Source: Sipunculus nudus (Eukaryota; Annelida; Sipuncula; Golfingiida; Sipunculidae). Taken from it: a DNA stretch of 64,000 nt. The DNA lies in NCBI GenBank assembly GCA_026874595.1, contig CM049315.1, positions 18,121,664 through 18,185,663 of the forward strand, in the 5' to 3' direction. The notes beneath the pieces were generated by a model. That model was not told the DNA's origin and ran no database searches. It was given only the letters and a program-made list of their open reading frames with translations. Position numbers and translations under genes: made by a program. Positions 34,775-47,468 of the stretch are shown here, one piece after another. Each line of letters starts with the position of its first letter. The stretch's first letter is position 1.

Positions 34775-35143
34775 TACTTTGGTTGGCTTTATTTTCGCAA
34801 GGCTAGAAATTCGCGATTTCTCCATTTTGAACGTTTCGCGAGGGTTTCGTTTTCGCGATTGCATAGCAGGATCTGTATTGATTTAATGTTTAGAAAATAA
34901 TCCTACAATACCTGACTAATTTCTGGTTCAGTCATTAAATAGGACTTGTGTCACAGTTTATATGTATCACAGTCTGTGTGTACGGCTAATGCATGGGCAA
35001 GTTTCGAATTCAGGCTCAAATTTGGTTGCTGAGATCAGCATAGTTGATGGAACATCTTATTCCCGAGACTCATTTGTGATTAATTCACATTCGCGAATAT
35101 CGGGAAATTAAAACCCTCGCGAAGAAAAAGCCAACCACAGTAT
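34775..35143. mobile_element. MITE with TA-type ends and TTCGCGAGGG motifs
   Basis: The left end TACTTTGGTTGGCTTTATTT followed by TCGCAAGG mirrors the right end, whose reverse complement is TATACTGTGGTTGGCTTTTT then CTTCGCGAGGG. TCGCGA and GCGAATA words cluster near both ends and the middle is unrelated. TA at both junctions fits a Tc1/mariner-type target. A loose relative of the TTCGCGAGGGTTTCG motif occurs at about 55409. Confidence 0.6.
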
Positions 35144-35372
35144 ACATGATACTTTAAGTGAACACACATTTTGGGGCTTTATCTTATATTCTATCTAATA
35201 AATTTCATTTAAATTACCGAATGGAGAATTCAGGAAACAGTTATGAATAGATTAAAAAAAATACTGATTTACAGTTATCAAAAAAAAAAAATAAGTTGCA
35301 TTTATACTTTACTAATTTAACTTTGCGAAATCAGTTAATTTCTTTTGGTTATCAAATGTTTACACTTTGTTT

Positions 35373-36708
35373 AGGCCTAAAAAAAAGGTCTTTGTTTCCG
35401 ATTACATGCCAGAGAAAAATAGGGTAGGTAGGTCGGGAATTTTTTTTTTTTTTATTTTTTTTTTATTCAGTTTATGCGACATATTTTCAGAATAAAATGG
35501 TAAATAGAATTATGTTAATGCATACTGTGCCAATCCGTGTACAGTATGATCAAATGTTGACCCATTAGAACCAATTTCTCTACGAGAAATAGGTGTTTGT
35601 TCAATCTCTTATAAGTAGTGAAGCGAAGTAACTTTCCAGGAATGATCAGTCACGGAGAAATAATTAAAGTTGGCGATCAGGTAGGTTTACCTTCTTAGGC
35701 TAACATGAGCGGCTGGCCATTCATTCGCCCTTAGAAATTGGGAAATGACACTGTTGAACCATGATGTAGTAAGCACGCATTAAATTGGGGGAAAATAAAG
35801 TGATCATAACATCGGTATATTTGTTTAAAATAAGAAATTTACATCGGCAATCCGCCGGTGTCAAATTGGACATCGCAGTTATGAATATGCTCTTATCATT
35901 TACCGCCTTTATATAAAAAAAAATATCGCCAAAAATGAATGATCACTACGTGTGACCGCCAAATTTGCGTTTAACTTTTCGTTACATGACCGGCCAACGT
36001 TCATTAAATCGTTCGTTTTTACTCCTGCCATCGCCCGAGCGCAGGTTCAGGTGATCATTGACAGAACAAATACGGGTATACATTTGTACCCGAATAGGTT
36101 ACCACGGTTACATGCAGTGACGAAACGTCATGTCATTGGTTCATTTCAACTCATTTGCATAGCCGAAGACGGCACTGAATTCCGAATATTGCCGACTAGC
36201 GACCGTGGATACAAGCGGGCCATTAATGAGGTCTTACGGAAGATGCAAATTTTTGGGGCTTAAGGCAAATTTGAACGATCTCGAATCAGTTCTCAGACGG
36301 GTCACGGCTATCAGACATTCGCGGAGGAGGCCACGTTCATAGCTTGAAAGAAGCTGCTTATTTCTCCAGTGGAACACTTTTAATATTTATCTGCTTCGTA
36401 TAAATTAAAAAAAGTTGCGCAGAACTACGTTCTAAGCTGACGAATCCGCTTATGAATATGACCTTCCACACGCCGTTTTCGCGGGTTTATTTGAACTGTC
36501 AGTGACGATCTCAGAACATCGTAGTTTGTATCTGTATGACAGATTAAAGTTGTCGACATTAAGTCGTACTTCACCTAAAAATTCCACACGCAAACCTCGA
36601 CTTTTACTGGTTTTGCAATCAGAATCCAAAAAAAAAAATTTAGGGTCGCACAGTAAATCTAGGGTCGGTCGGGTAACCGGAAACAAAGACCTTTTTTTAC
36701 GCCTTATA
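35373..36708. mobile_element. 1.3-kb element with 28-bp terminal inverted repeats
   Basis: The left end is AGGCCTAAAAAAAAGGTCTT then TGTTTCCGATTACATGCC. The reverse complement of the right end is AGGCGTAAAAAAAGGTCTTT then GTTTCCGGTTACCC. Subterminal GTAGGTAGGTCGGG and CGACCGACCCTA words also correspond. Inside are a 103-codon plus-strand frame (35952-36263, beginning with GTG) and a minus-strand frame (36839-36450) whose second half is coding-like (SRGLRVEFLGEVRLNVDNF). Neither is recognisable. The GGTCTTTGTTTCCGGTTAC end is familiar from molluscan repeats (recalled). Confidence 0.55.
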
Positions 36709-37364
36709 TTAAGTATACACGGGTTATTGAGAACAGAACGTGAAAACCCAAAAGCAAGAAATATTTTGAATAGGTTTATTTGTAATAAATCTTGCAGACA
36801 GACGAAGCTTATTTTTAAATGGAGGTTCAACGTGGACAATTTTCAGTTTGGTGATAACGTTTGAAAAGGCTTTTATTGAATGACAAAATCAGCCTTACAA
36901 AAACTGGACTCCTTCCCAGCCAGACATGCGTATTATACACATGGACTCGTTTGCTGTTCGCCTGTTTACATGCAGTGAGGCCATGCCAATGACTGTATGC
37001 ACCAATGAAACATTTTTATCAAATCAGCCTCTACTGTTTCTTTCTCCAGTAACAGTACACTGGTTAACAGCCAGGAAACACGCCTCTGTACGGGACGTTT
37101 TGGGTTTTGTTCAAATGGAAGCGAGCACCAACTCAACGATTTCGCCCGGGGCATTGATCACGGAATTGATCACCAGGTGTAAGCAAGGGTATTTTTTGGT
37201 TGGCAACCACTATGGCAACCGTCTGATGGAGGTTTCATGTGCCTGCTGGGTACCATTCAGAGCGACCTGACCGGTTACATTCTGGCTCAGAATATTGATA
37301 TGTACAGGTATTCAAACCAGAACCACACGATAAATAATGAAGAAGGCAGGGCAGGGAACTGTCA

Positions 37365-37421
<57 letters not shown>

Positions 37422-38818
37422 CATACATACATACATAAGACAATATATTAGCATTAATTAGCATATAAACAGAGCATTGATTTTAAATTGTCTATAGAAT
37501 ACATGCGAGATTAACATCTGTATTTTGTGACTTGTGTAAAGTCCAATTATCATAGCAACAGCAGCGGTAGATTTACTCTTATACCTTTCATTTAATAACA
37601 GTACGGTATATTTTGTGTACAGATTTGACGGGAAATATATACAATGGAATAATATATACATATGTATATACGGTACCGTGAGTATCGAAGGCGCGTGGCG
37701 GGCCATGGGAGGCGTAAGTTAGTATGGGATGATACAAATCAGTTGATGATTTACAAGGTTTATTATTCACCCGTACATGCTATATCACAGGCCTTTACAG
37801 GGATAAATACTGCTGTATATCGGAGAATACTAGAATTCTGTTTTAATGGAGCCCCCATCTCACACTTATAATGACCTGCTTCCTAAAGTGGTTGAAACCC
37901 AGCTGAATTCTTAAAATGGGAACCTCTGCATGGATCTAGTGGAAGTAAAAGATTTTTTTCGAAATGTCGACGGTCGTTTAAAAAATGTCCATACATCATG
38001 TCCGATATTCGAGCAAAATTAATTAGTCAAATTCTAGCTATAATGTGTATTTCAATCTTGTTTCCCCTGGAATCAAATTTTTATCGGATGCGTCTCCGTA
38101 TGAATCAACTTTAGGTTCAATGCCGGACGTGACTCAAATGTAACGCGGGCTTTGCATATACGGTTGCATGTTGACTTAATTAATCGACGGAAACAAAGTC
38201 CCTTTAATCCTCAGTGCGAAACCATGTACTTTTTACTAAAGCCGAAGTATGATCAATCCCGGGCAAGATTAAAAAAATAAATAAAATTTACATAAAATAT
38301 GCCGTGAGCTGACAGACACGGGAGTACCTGCATGCCGCGGCTGTAGCTGTTGCTTCGAGTCTGCGTGTTCAGGCGGTGTATCCGAGAAGGCCGAACCACG
38401 ATGATGTATTGGTGATAGCTACAGTTGGTTTTACATGACAACGGGGGTTATAACCATCAATAACCTAAAGAAATGCTCAATTTTGTGATGGAACGACTCA
38501 TATTGGATTAATCAGCCGGGGCGTGCTCAGAAGACACCTGCCACTAAGATTTATTGACTTTTATCGCGCTTTTTTGTCATGTATATATAGTTGACATGAA
38601 CCAGTAAAAAACCACAGGGTTTTACCTCTGGTAACAAAGACAAAACTTTTATCAAGTGTTGATGCTAGGGGCTGAACAATAGAAATGATAATCAACAACA
38701 TTTATCTACGCTTTTCTGAAACAAGGAGAGAATATAGTCAATGGTTTTAAAAATATCACTCAAAATGAGGACTTTCTATAAAACTTCCCCGATCTAAATA
38801 CATGCGTGTGTCTTTATG

Positions 38819-38822
<4 letters not shown>

Positions 38823-38875
<53 letters not shown>
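38823..38875. repeat. (TA)n microsatellite
   Basis: About 26 uninterrupted AT units. Confidence 0.95.
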
Positions 38876-38876
<1 letters not shown>

Positions 38877-40565
38877 TGCATGGTCGACAGGCCGAACATA
38901 GACAGTACCGCTGAGTTCACATTAATTTATATATACAAGAAGATTTGACATGAACATTTGATGGAAAGTTCAACACTGGAATAAAAATATAAATAAATTT
39001 ATTTTAGGAAGAGTCCCTGGCCTCAGGCCCTTCATAGATGTAATGTTGGATATCGACTGCTCATGGCTGACGGGAGGCTACAGTCTGTCATCAAAGGTCC
39101 TCGTGATCCCGCTTTAAAATCGCCATTTCTAATAAATATACTTTTTACTTTTTACCAGACCGCATGTAGTCCTTTTTTATATCGGTTACCATGGAGCCTG
39201 GTACACTTTCAGTCTAATGATATTTATTAAATGAATCTAACCCATCGAGAACATGAAGCAACTAAAATTAAGTGAGGTGTGTTTGATATGCTAACAGGTG
39301 CTGAACGTCATATCAAAAGCTTACTCAATTATACTAAGTGGAACAAGTTCAAATTACCAACTGAAAATTACTACCTTTTTTTCTCTTTACTCTCGGTGTA
39401 GCTACTGGTAAGAAAGCCATCAGCTTTATAGTACTAAAAGTACTTTATTCATACTGCTTACATGTTTCAATTGATAAAAATGATACATTAATTAAATAGC
39501 ACAACTATGGTATTTTATTTCAGATTTGTACATTAAGATTTTTCTTAAAAGCAGTTTTTTTATTAATACTAACCATATGTTAAACAAACACAATGGACAG
39601 ACTTGCAAAAGACGTGTTCTATCAGGCCCTCCGTATACAGTATACAGTCAGGCCCTTATAATTTCCAGATGAAAAACGAAATTGGAGAAAGTTCATTCTG
39701 TAGAAAAACATATCCAAACTTTTACTTAATTTGGCGGTGGGAAAATGCTTTGTTTTAAATTTTGACTATATTAATAATATTGAGAGTATGCCGTAATGGA
39801 AGAGGCTGAATTGACACATTTGACCTGTCAATAGAAATGCTTTGAAAGTTATTATTTTTAATGAATCAACTTGATGTTTTGGATTTTTTATTTAAATTTT
39901 AAACTTAATCTTAAAAATTAAATAATTTTGAAGTGATCCAGTTCTTTCGGGGCAGTTTGTAACAAGACCATTATTTACCTATTTTAAATATTGTAACTTT
40001 TAGTTAAGGTTAATCTTTTAAGTTGAATATTCTTTAAAACTTTTAAATGTGTATATATTTAATTTAAGAGTGCTCTTGTGTTTTTGTCTTTCTGTGTTAC
40101 AAACAACAGGATATTGCAGGAATATAGTGTCATGTGCTATATCAATTAAAATCGTTTGACAAACTACAGACCTCTTTTTAATTTTAAGTGTTGGCATTTT
40201 TAAATTCAAGAATTTTACATATTTCTATATTTTTGATTAATCAATCGATATAGTGTTCACTCATTTGCATTTTGCGTTAATCCAAATTAGACAATTTTAT
40301 GTCTAACAATTCTCGTATGATAAACCACTAACATTGTCTACCAGACTGGAAAATAATTTGGGTTTACGGTTCCAAACAAACGATATGCATCGACTTTAAT
40401 ATTTTATCCTTAAAATTATCTATTCATTCACATTTCTTCACATTAATCTCTAACGTTTAACATATATTAAATCAAAAGAAATAATTTTTTTTGTAATTTT
40501 AGCATAATTTTACTTGAGTTGTTCAAAGTGTTCGGTGTATGTAAGCCGTTTTTATATATGTACGA

Positions 40566-40584
40566 CCCCCCCCCCCCCCCCCCC
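40566..40584. repeat. C19 homopolymer
   Basis: Nineteen consecutive C, jointly the longest C run in the window with the one at 47734-47752. Confidence 0.9.
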
Positions 40585-41992
40585 TATAAGTTCCTCTACG
40601 AGCCCCTGCCTCTCCATGATTTGCGAACTTTGTTCTAAAGCTCATCCCTCTCAACCCAAGAACACTCTGCACTGCCATTAGATTTGAATGTTTTATTTTT
40701 TTTTGGTCAGTTACCGGATGAAGTACAAGCACCTCCTCACCACGACGCACCCGCTCATTAACATACCCTCATTTGTCCCAAGAACTTACCTCATTGCATC
40801 CTTGTGCCTGATCTCCAAATAATTAATAAGCCTTTCTCATTATTGAATTAATGAGACTTTCCCGCTGATGCGTAATTATATGCGTACCTCATAAAAAGCA
40901 TAAAACCATAAAGTTTAAAATTATGTAAAAACCGTAATACACTTCGATGGCATTATAAGTTATTAAGATTTTTCAATATAGACAATTATAATATATTAAT
41001 ATTTAATACAATTTTAGTCAGTTTCCAGAATACAGACTGATGATTTCTTTAAATAAAATGTAAAATACATCAGTTTCCTATCTCTGCCTGCAATTTTGAA
41101 TATAAACAACATTTTTAAATATTTTTAACTAAACGTTTAAAGATTTAAAAAAAAATGTTCAGTCAACAATTAAGAGGATTAGGCACGTCATATTTGTAGT
41201 CAATAACAAACGTCAGGTTAAATACACTTTACAAAAATTAATATAAGAAGCTTTTTTAAATGATTAAAATCAAGATTTTAAATTAAATTCTAAAATCTTG
41301 GAAGTCAAGCCAAAGATATGAACTTGATTTGAGGCCCTTCAAACTATATTAGGAAGAAGATATGCTGGGTTTAACCAATGAAACTACAAAACTATTAATG
41401 TCATCATGTTTTATTTAATTTGAAATTTGAAAAATGGTCAATTTCAATATTCCACGCAGTGTGAAATGGTTAACGGTTACATATTTTGTCTACATTTTTT
41501 AGATTAAGAAAACATAAATTTGAAACTGGCGCATTTTGTCCTTGGGCGACCTACCGGTTGCCAAGACAACTTGGGATATTTTGTTCAACATGCAAGTCAC
41601 CACGGAACAATTGGTACTATAAGCGACGCGTACATGGTACGTTATTTGTACCAGCACTGTGACTTTTGTTGAGCACTCCCACTTCAAAAGAAGTTACCCT
41701 TGGCACGGTAATTTTCAAAGCCCTTTGAACACATAGGCGCCTCCCTTAAAACAAGCCACACTTAAAACATGTTTATTGCAACTTGACAAACACTGCTGCC
41801 ACTCGATCCACACTTAACGCGTTAACGCACTCCCGATGTCTGGACCCGGCGACCCCGTGTGAAGACTTGTTACTGTGTTATGTACAAACACCAGAAACTG
41901 GCCACATCACCCTCCAGCAAAACCAAACAATCATCGAAAATATAACACATTGTCGAATGGGCACCTTTTGAGTCTTTGTCAAGACAGTTCAT

Positions 41993-42390
41993 TGTGCCGA
42001 AGTCGCTGTCCGCCAAGACCACCGTGAAGGAGTCGCTGTCCACCTAGATAACCGTGCAGGAGTCGCTGTCCATCAAGACCATCGTGCAGGAGTCGCTGTC
42101 CACCAAAATAACCGTGCAGGAGTCGCTGTCCACCAAGATACCCGTGCAGGAGTCGCTGTCCACCAAGACCACCGTGCAGGAGTCGCTGTCCACTAAGATA
42201 ACTGTGCAAGAGTCGCTGTCCACCAAGATAACCGTACAGGAGTCGCTGTCGACTGAGATAACCGTGCAGGAGTCGCTGTCCACCAAGATAACCGTGCAGG
42301 AGTCGCTGCCACCAAGACCATCGTGCAGGAGTCGCTGCCACCAAGACCACCGTGCAGGAGTCGCTGTCCACCTAGACGACCGTGCAGTGT
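41993..42390. repeat. 30-bp minisatellite A, about 13 units
   Basis: Units of CAGGAGTCGCTGTCCACCAA followed by GATAACCGTG repeat every 30 bases, with a few 29-base units near 42310-42360. Because 30 is divisible by three, the array reads as a ten-residue repeat (VQESLSTKIT) on the plus strand and as similar low-complexity frames on the minus strand. I treat these frames as non-coding. Confidence 0.95.
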
Positions 42391-43008
42391 TTTTTTCCAG
42401 GATGTCTTTGTGCAGGTGGTATAGCACAAATGTCTCTTTGCGTTTGCTATTGTTCAAGATGTCTCTGTGTGAGTGTTTTTGTCCAGGATATCTGTGTGTG
42501 GGTTTTATTGTCCAGGATGTCTCTGTGTGGGTGTTATTGTCTAGGATGTCTCTCTGGGGGTGTTATTGTCCAGGATGTTTGTGTGCAGTTGGTATTGCCA
42601 AGGATGTCTCTGTGTGGATGTTATTGTCTAGGATGTCTCTCTGGGGGTGTTATTGTCCAAGATGTCTCTGTGCGGGTATTATTGTCCAGGATGTCTTTGT
42701 GCAATGGGTATAGCACAGTTGTCTCTGTGCGTTTGTTATTGTTCAAGATGTCTCTGTGCGAGTGTTATTGTCCAGGATGTCTGTGTGCAGTTGGTATTGC
42801 CCAGGAAGTCTCTGCGTGTAATATTAACCAGTATGTCTCTGTGCGGGTGTTATTTCCAGGATGTCTCTGTGTGGGTGATATTGTCCAGGATGTCTGTGTG
42901 CGGTTGGTATTGCCCAGGTTGTCTCTGTGCGTGTGTTATTAACCAGGATGTCTCTGTGCGGGTGTTATTTTCCAGGGTGTCTCTATGTGGGTGTTTTTGC
43001 CCAGGGTA
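42391..43008. repeat. 30-bp minisatellite B, about 20 units
   Basis: Units of CAGGATGTCTCTGTGTGGGT followed by GTTATTGTC repeat every 29-31 bases. Variant units carry TGCAGTTGGTATTGCC or GTTTGTTATTGTTCAAG, and these variants recur in blocks. The array abuts minisatellite A without a gap and shares its CAGGA-TC-CTGT core, so the two may have a common origin. Confidence 0.95.
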
Positions 43009-44384
43009 ATTATCTTTTTTTTTTAACAAAACAAATATTTATTATATTTATGGATTCGGTTATTTTTAGTTGGGACCATTCTCCAAGCAGTAAGAGAGTT
43101 CCTTCAAATCCAATACAGGCTACTCCAGAAGTAATAAGAAATCGATTTCAGATAACCGCGGAATGTTGGAGGGGGTTACCTTAAGAGGGTTATATAACCT
43201 GAGGGGTCACGTCGTATAAATGTGTAGAACTTTGAGGCTAATGTACGCATGTTTAAGGTGGCAATGTTAGCGACCGTGTTTACACATTAACCTCGTCGGC
43301 TGTCCGAGCAGTAAGTACGTGTATTTGCCAGCATAATATTGACTCTTTAATTAAGTGTCCGATGATCGCATGTTAAAGATCAAGATAGTTGCAAGATTAC
43401 GTGACGGACTGCCCAGACACGGGACTTCTGGGACAAATGGCTGACAACTGTCTCACCGTGTTAAATTGCTATGTAATGACTATGTAATACGACATATTTT
43501 GCCCGACTGCATTTTACTTAACCGAATAACAGAATACTTAAAAAAGGCTAAAAGTGGTCACACACAGATATGTGTATGTAGGAACTGGTCGTAAAATCAT
43601 GGTCGATGATTGAAAGAAAATAACGACCGATGATTGATCATTGATTGATTATTTTATGAACTTCTGTGTACTTCTATTTTCCCTAAAATCTTCTTACATA
43701 ACCCAATATGCACATAAAAATTCGATAAATATGTTTTCATATTAACCATATACATTGTAAGGCGTCATACTTTTTGTATGGGAACAACGGCACAAAAGTG
43801 GTCGACTTTAAAACTGACACTAGAACAGAATGGATGTTTACCCTCACCGTCACGCTGACTGTCAGACACTAAAAGGCAAGGTATCAGCAGAGTTGTTCAC
43901 ACTTGTCCGCTACTCAAAATCAGTTTTAATGTTGTTTGCTATCTTTTAGATAACTAAATATTGCGTCTTTGCATGTGCATACGTAAACGTCTGTGATAGA
44001 TTATACACAGAATGTTAACAATCTAAACATTGATGAAAGAAATCCCCCAATCATCGATGTGACTGCCACATTACTGATTCATTTTTCTTAAATGTTAAAA
44101 TTAATTTAAATCTTTTCAAATTGTGTTGATATATTAGCGACAAACCTGGGAATCAATTCCAAAATTACAAAAAATGTGATTTTCACAGGTTAAAATCTGG
44201 TACAGACCGTGACGTTGTTACTGTCATCATAGGCGGGATCCGTCTCTTGGTAATATCTAAAGATTGAGTAGCGTCCGGGATGAATAACAGCTTAAACGTT
44301 TACTCTTAATCCGAGAAAAGATTAAAACAAGTTGCTGCCTAAGAATAGGTCGGTCGCGTTCTACCATTGTTGTGCCGTTCTACA
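43009..44384. other. Intronic DNA, nothing recognised
   Basis: Ordinary AT-rich sequence without notable frames or repeats. Confidence 0.4.
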
Positions 44385-44822
44385 ATCGTTGTGCCTCTAG
44401 TTGGCTGGGTCTGCCTGAGCTATATATGACGTTGTGCCTCTTGTTGGATGGGTTCTACCTGAGCTACATTTGATGTTATGCCTCCTGTTGGCTGTGACCT
44501 ACGTGAGCTACATTTTGACGTTTTGCCTCTACTTGGCTAGGATCTGCATGGTCTACTGTTTGACGATGTGCCTCTTTTTAGCTGGGGTCTGCCTAGTTAC
44601 AGTTTGACGTTGTGGCTATTGTTCATAGCTTGGACCTGCCGGAGATACAGTTTGATGTTGTTCCTTTTGTAAGCTGGGATCTACCTGACCTACAGTTGAC
44701 TTTGGGCCTCTTTTGGCTGGGATCCGCATGGTCTTTGACGTTGTGCCTCTTTTTAGCTGGGATCTGCCAAGGTACAGTTTGAAGTTGTGACTCTTGTTGG
44801 CTGTGATCTGACTGGTAAATTT
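44385..44822. repeat. Degenerate minisatellite, period about 44 bp, about 10 units
   Basis: Units of GTTGTGCCTCTTGTTGGCTG followed by GGATCTGCCTGAGCTACAGTTTGAC recur with lengths of 39-48 bases and many substitutions. It is an old array compared with the others. Confidence 0.85.
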
Positions 44823-46381
44823 TTGATTCATTTTTTAATTATTTTTTATCATTATGCAAGGTGCAGCGCGTGTTACAACTTCTTCCTGATGATGCAGAAA
44901 CTGTAACCTCTATGTGTTGGATGAAAGTCTTAAACTGCACCGACATTCGGACAGACGTATGCACGGGTTCGCACCAAAAAATGTGCATCCGTACCCTGCC
45001 CGTGTCCTTACAAAATGACGATTAGCTGATAACTTCCTGTTCATAATGCATCATTCCGTGTATTACCTTGTACATCGGATTATGCATTAATAATAATACT
45101 AATATATAATACTAATATGTATATATAATCATATATATATATATATAATTATGTATATGTATATATATATATATATTTCTAGTTAGTTATTATTGGTGGT
45201 CTCGTGGCATTGCAGTTGAATTACAGATTTTGATGGTTTACAGTCAAGTATATCGGATATTATGTTTTTTCCACATTTACAAGATAGTCTGTCAAATAAA
45301 AGAAATAACATGGCGCTAGCGCGTTTGAACCAAACGGGATCTGATCAGAATTGCAGGTGGACATTCAGACAGGTTATGACGAGGGTGGACTCCGGGATAT
45401 GACAGATTGTCAGTGGTGAGTACACACAGCAGATGTTTTTTCACGCCAGAGAAACCCACAAATACTGATTAGTCTATATAATACTCACTGAACCATGTGA
45501 GCTAACACATATACACACACAGACATACGCACACGAGGAGAACATTATAAGCTTTCAAGAAATGTATATGACATGTAATCTAAGAGCAGAAGTTTGTAAG
45601 ATATTAAGGAAAAATTAAAACAATGCTTATACAGGCTCACGAAACAGTTTTGTGACCTTAATCTGCTTTGAAGGGTCAATTTTCACCAAACATTTAAAAT
45701 ACTTTTATTTTTGGCGTGCAAGCTTAACAGTTGATGAACTTATTCATTAAGCAATTTTGTGCGGTGCGTGTGTAGTTGTTGTTTTATAGGAGAGTTAAGG
45801 CCAGGCAGTGTACCGGTTTGGGGCTGGAATCCGTCTGTCAGGAAATCATTTTCTTTAACAGAGGCCATACTGCTTTAACATGCGCATATATTTAAACGCT
45901 TCAAAACAGCCGTGACCTACTCGTGAGATGATCCTTGCCCGATTTAAAATATGCGAAGTAGAACACGATAATATACACACACTAGCATTTCTCAAATGCT
46001 ACAGTCTGATCTACGCCGCAATGTAGGTTTAGATGTGGCAGCATTTATATTTCATTATAATGTCTTGTTCCACTCGCATATATGTACATACTTTTCGTCG
46101 CGGGCCCGAGACAGTAGTCTGCATGAACAGAAAACGTTTGACAAACCTTAATAGTAAGCACGCAATAAGCTACACAACTGGTACTAAATTGAAAACATAG
46201 TAAGGTGCAAGTATATTCAAACTTAAGTGACGTGCCAGATTGGCAGTGAACTAACGCACGGCCGTTATCACATTGCCAAAATAAACACGGAGGGCCGCTC
46301 GGGTGACAGCTTGGGCCGGCAGGTACGCGACACACAGCGCGGTATTGTGTGCAGCGAGGCACTAACAAAAGACAAACTTAC
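44823..46381. other. Intronic DNA with short TA tracts, nothing recognised
   Basis: Imperfect TA runs lie near 45107-45178. The 107-codon minus-strand frame at 46368-46045 lies directly 3' of the donor, inside the predicted intron, and looks fortuitous. Confidence 0.4.
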
Positions 46382-46454
46382 CTGGTGATCCACGCGATAT
46401 ACACAGACAAGTCCATAACCATGTCGCCAGTATAATCCTCGTCGCCTGGTACAT
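46382..46454 (-). CDS. Candidate first coding exon: signal peptide, phase-1 donor
   Basis: An ATG at 46454 opens 24 codons plus one base, then a strong donor (CCAG followed by GTAAGTTT, GT at 46381-46380). The peptide starts M-Y-Q-A-T-R, continues with a hydrophobic core (IILATWLWTCLCI) and ends R-G-S-P, as expected of a secretory signal peptide. A TAA lies in frame 39 bases upstream of the ATG, so this ATG is the first in its frame. The exon ends in phase 1, matching the phase-1 start of the THSD1-like exon at 1440; joining them restores a Val or Ala codon and puts a signal peptide directly before the ectodomain. No other plausible same-strand partner exon lies between. The pairing is inference: the distance is 45 kb and no transcript is available. 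The exon could instead belong to another minus-strand gene. Confidence 0.45.
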
Positions 46455-46800
46455 ACTGTCTTTCCCTGTGTCAAGATGGTCCCATGGTATTTAAAACCTG
46501 TTATTCCAACGGCACAAACACTTTAAACTTGGAATCCAGCGACTATATCCCGCACTCAGTGGCATCAGCTCTCTCTGGGCTTTTCAACGGTGAGCTGCGA
46601 GAAACTAGAGCTCTGATACTGGCGGTGCATAGCGGACACGTAGCGAACTATTGGTAGAGATATTATACAGAAGCGCCCTCTGCCGAGAATGAACCTCTCT
46701 AGCAAAAGTCGTGCCATCGTGACGTGCACGCTGCGTTTCCGGCCAACGCTACTCACTTGGCATATGGTCTCCTGGATTCATCCTCTCTTACACGCCATCC
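46455..46800 (-). promoter_or_regulatory. GC-richer flank upstream of the signal-peptide exon
   Basis: This stretch is visibly richer in G, C and CpG than the AT-rich surroundings and lies directly upstream of the candidate first exon. It contains TTTCCGG and GCGCCCTCT words of the kind seen in ETS- or CTCF-like sites. A promoter and 5' untranslated region would be expected here; no start site can be fixed by eye. Confidence 0.3.
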
Positions 46801-46958
46801 GTTGTCACGAACTTTTGTATTCATCACCAAGCACCAATCGAGTTTGATGACTTTATCCTTAGATCAAAGGTCAATTTTTAACTGAAAATGTGAAATACAC
46901 CTTGTCGCAGAGTTAAACTATTATAAGTTTATTATCATTATCAGACTACTCTTTTTTG

Positions 46959-47003
<45 letters not shown>

Positions 47004-47405
47004 GTTTGTTTAAGATGCCCAAATAATTGTTATATCTCCCATATTAAATAGGATAATTTGCATAATTATAACTCAAACTATTTTTTTATAATAAATCAAA
47101 GAATCGTTATATATGATAATTTTCATTTTTAAAATCGTCCTTAATGTTTAGGCCCCTATACAATGAAGCAAAAAAAAGTTGCAATGATTTAAATAAGGAT
47201 ATATATTTCATCAAAAGGGCTGATTACAACCTGTGTAGTATTTAAAATTAATTTTAGACTGCCTTATTTATATAATTAACATATTGACGAATCCCCCGTG
47301 TAAGCTCCGCCCATTTGGATAAATAAAATTGCTAGGTATTGGATATAACGAAGATATCTTACTTTTGTATAAAAGCGGAACCGGCACAGCCGTCGTTGTT
47401 TTACA

Positions 47406-47468
<63 letters not shown>

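Larger units (their letters stand above)
36709..41992. other. Intronic DNA with SSRs, no gene recognised
   Basis: The 114-codon frame at 36926-37270 has no recognisable family. (TA)n tracts lie at 37366-37411 and 38823-38875 and a C19 run at 40566-40584. A GC-richer patch near 38300-38440 is unexplained. The rest is AT-rich and featureless to my eye. Confidence 0.4.
1441..46381 (-). other. Predicted giant phase-1 first intron of the THSD1-like gene
   Basis: If the two minus-strand exons belong to one gene, this 44.9-kb interval is its first intron, with GTAAGT at the 5' end and a T-rich tract plus GTAG at the 3' end. It holds only repeats, mobile elements, and stretches without recognisable coding sequence; no competing host gene was recognised in it. 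Confidence 0.4.

Noticed and set aside
36926-37270. 114-codon plus-strand frame
   Set aside because: No recognisable family, no splice sites that help, and composition compatible with chance.
42054-42713. 219-codon frame with a ten-residue VQESLSTKIT repeat
   Set aside because: A 30-bp minisatellite necessarily stays in frame. Both strands are open and the frame runs through two unrelated arrays.
46045-46368. 107-codon minus-strand frame next to the signal-peptide exon
   Set aside because: It starts 3' of a strong donor, inside the predicted intron, and has no recognisable domain.
46487-46497. TATA-like TTTAAATA on the minus strand
   Set aside because: It lies only about 33 bases upstream of the ATG, leaving almost no 5' untranslated region.
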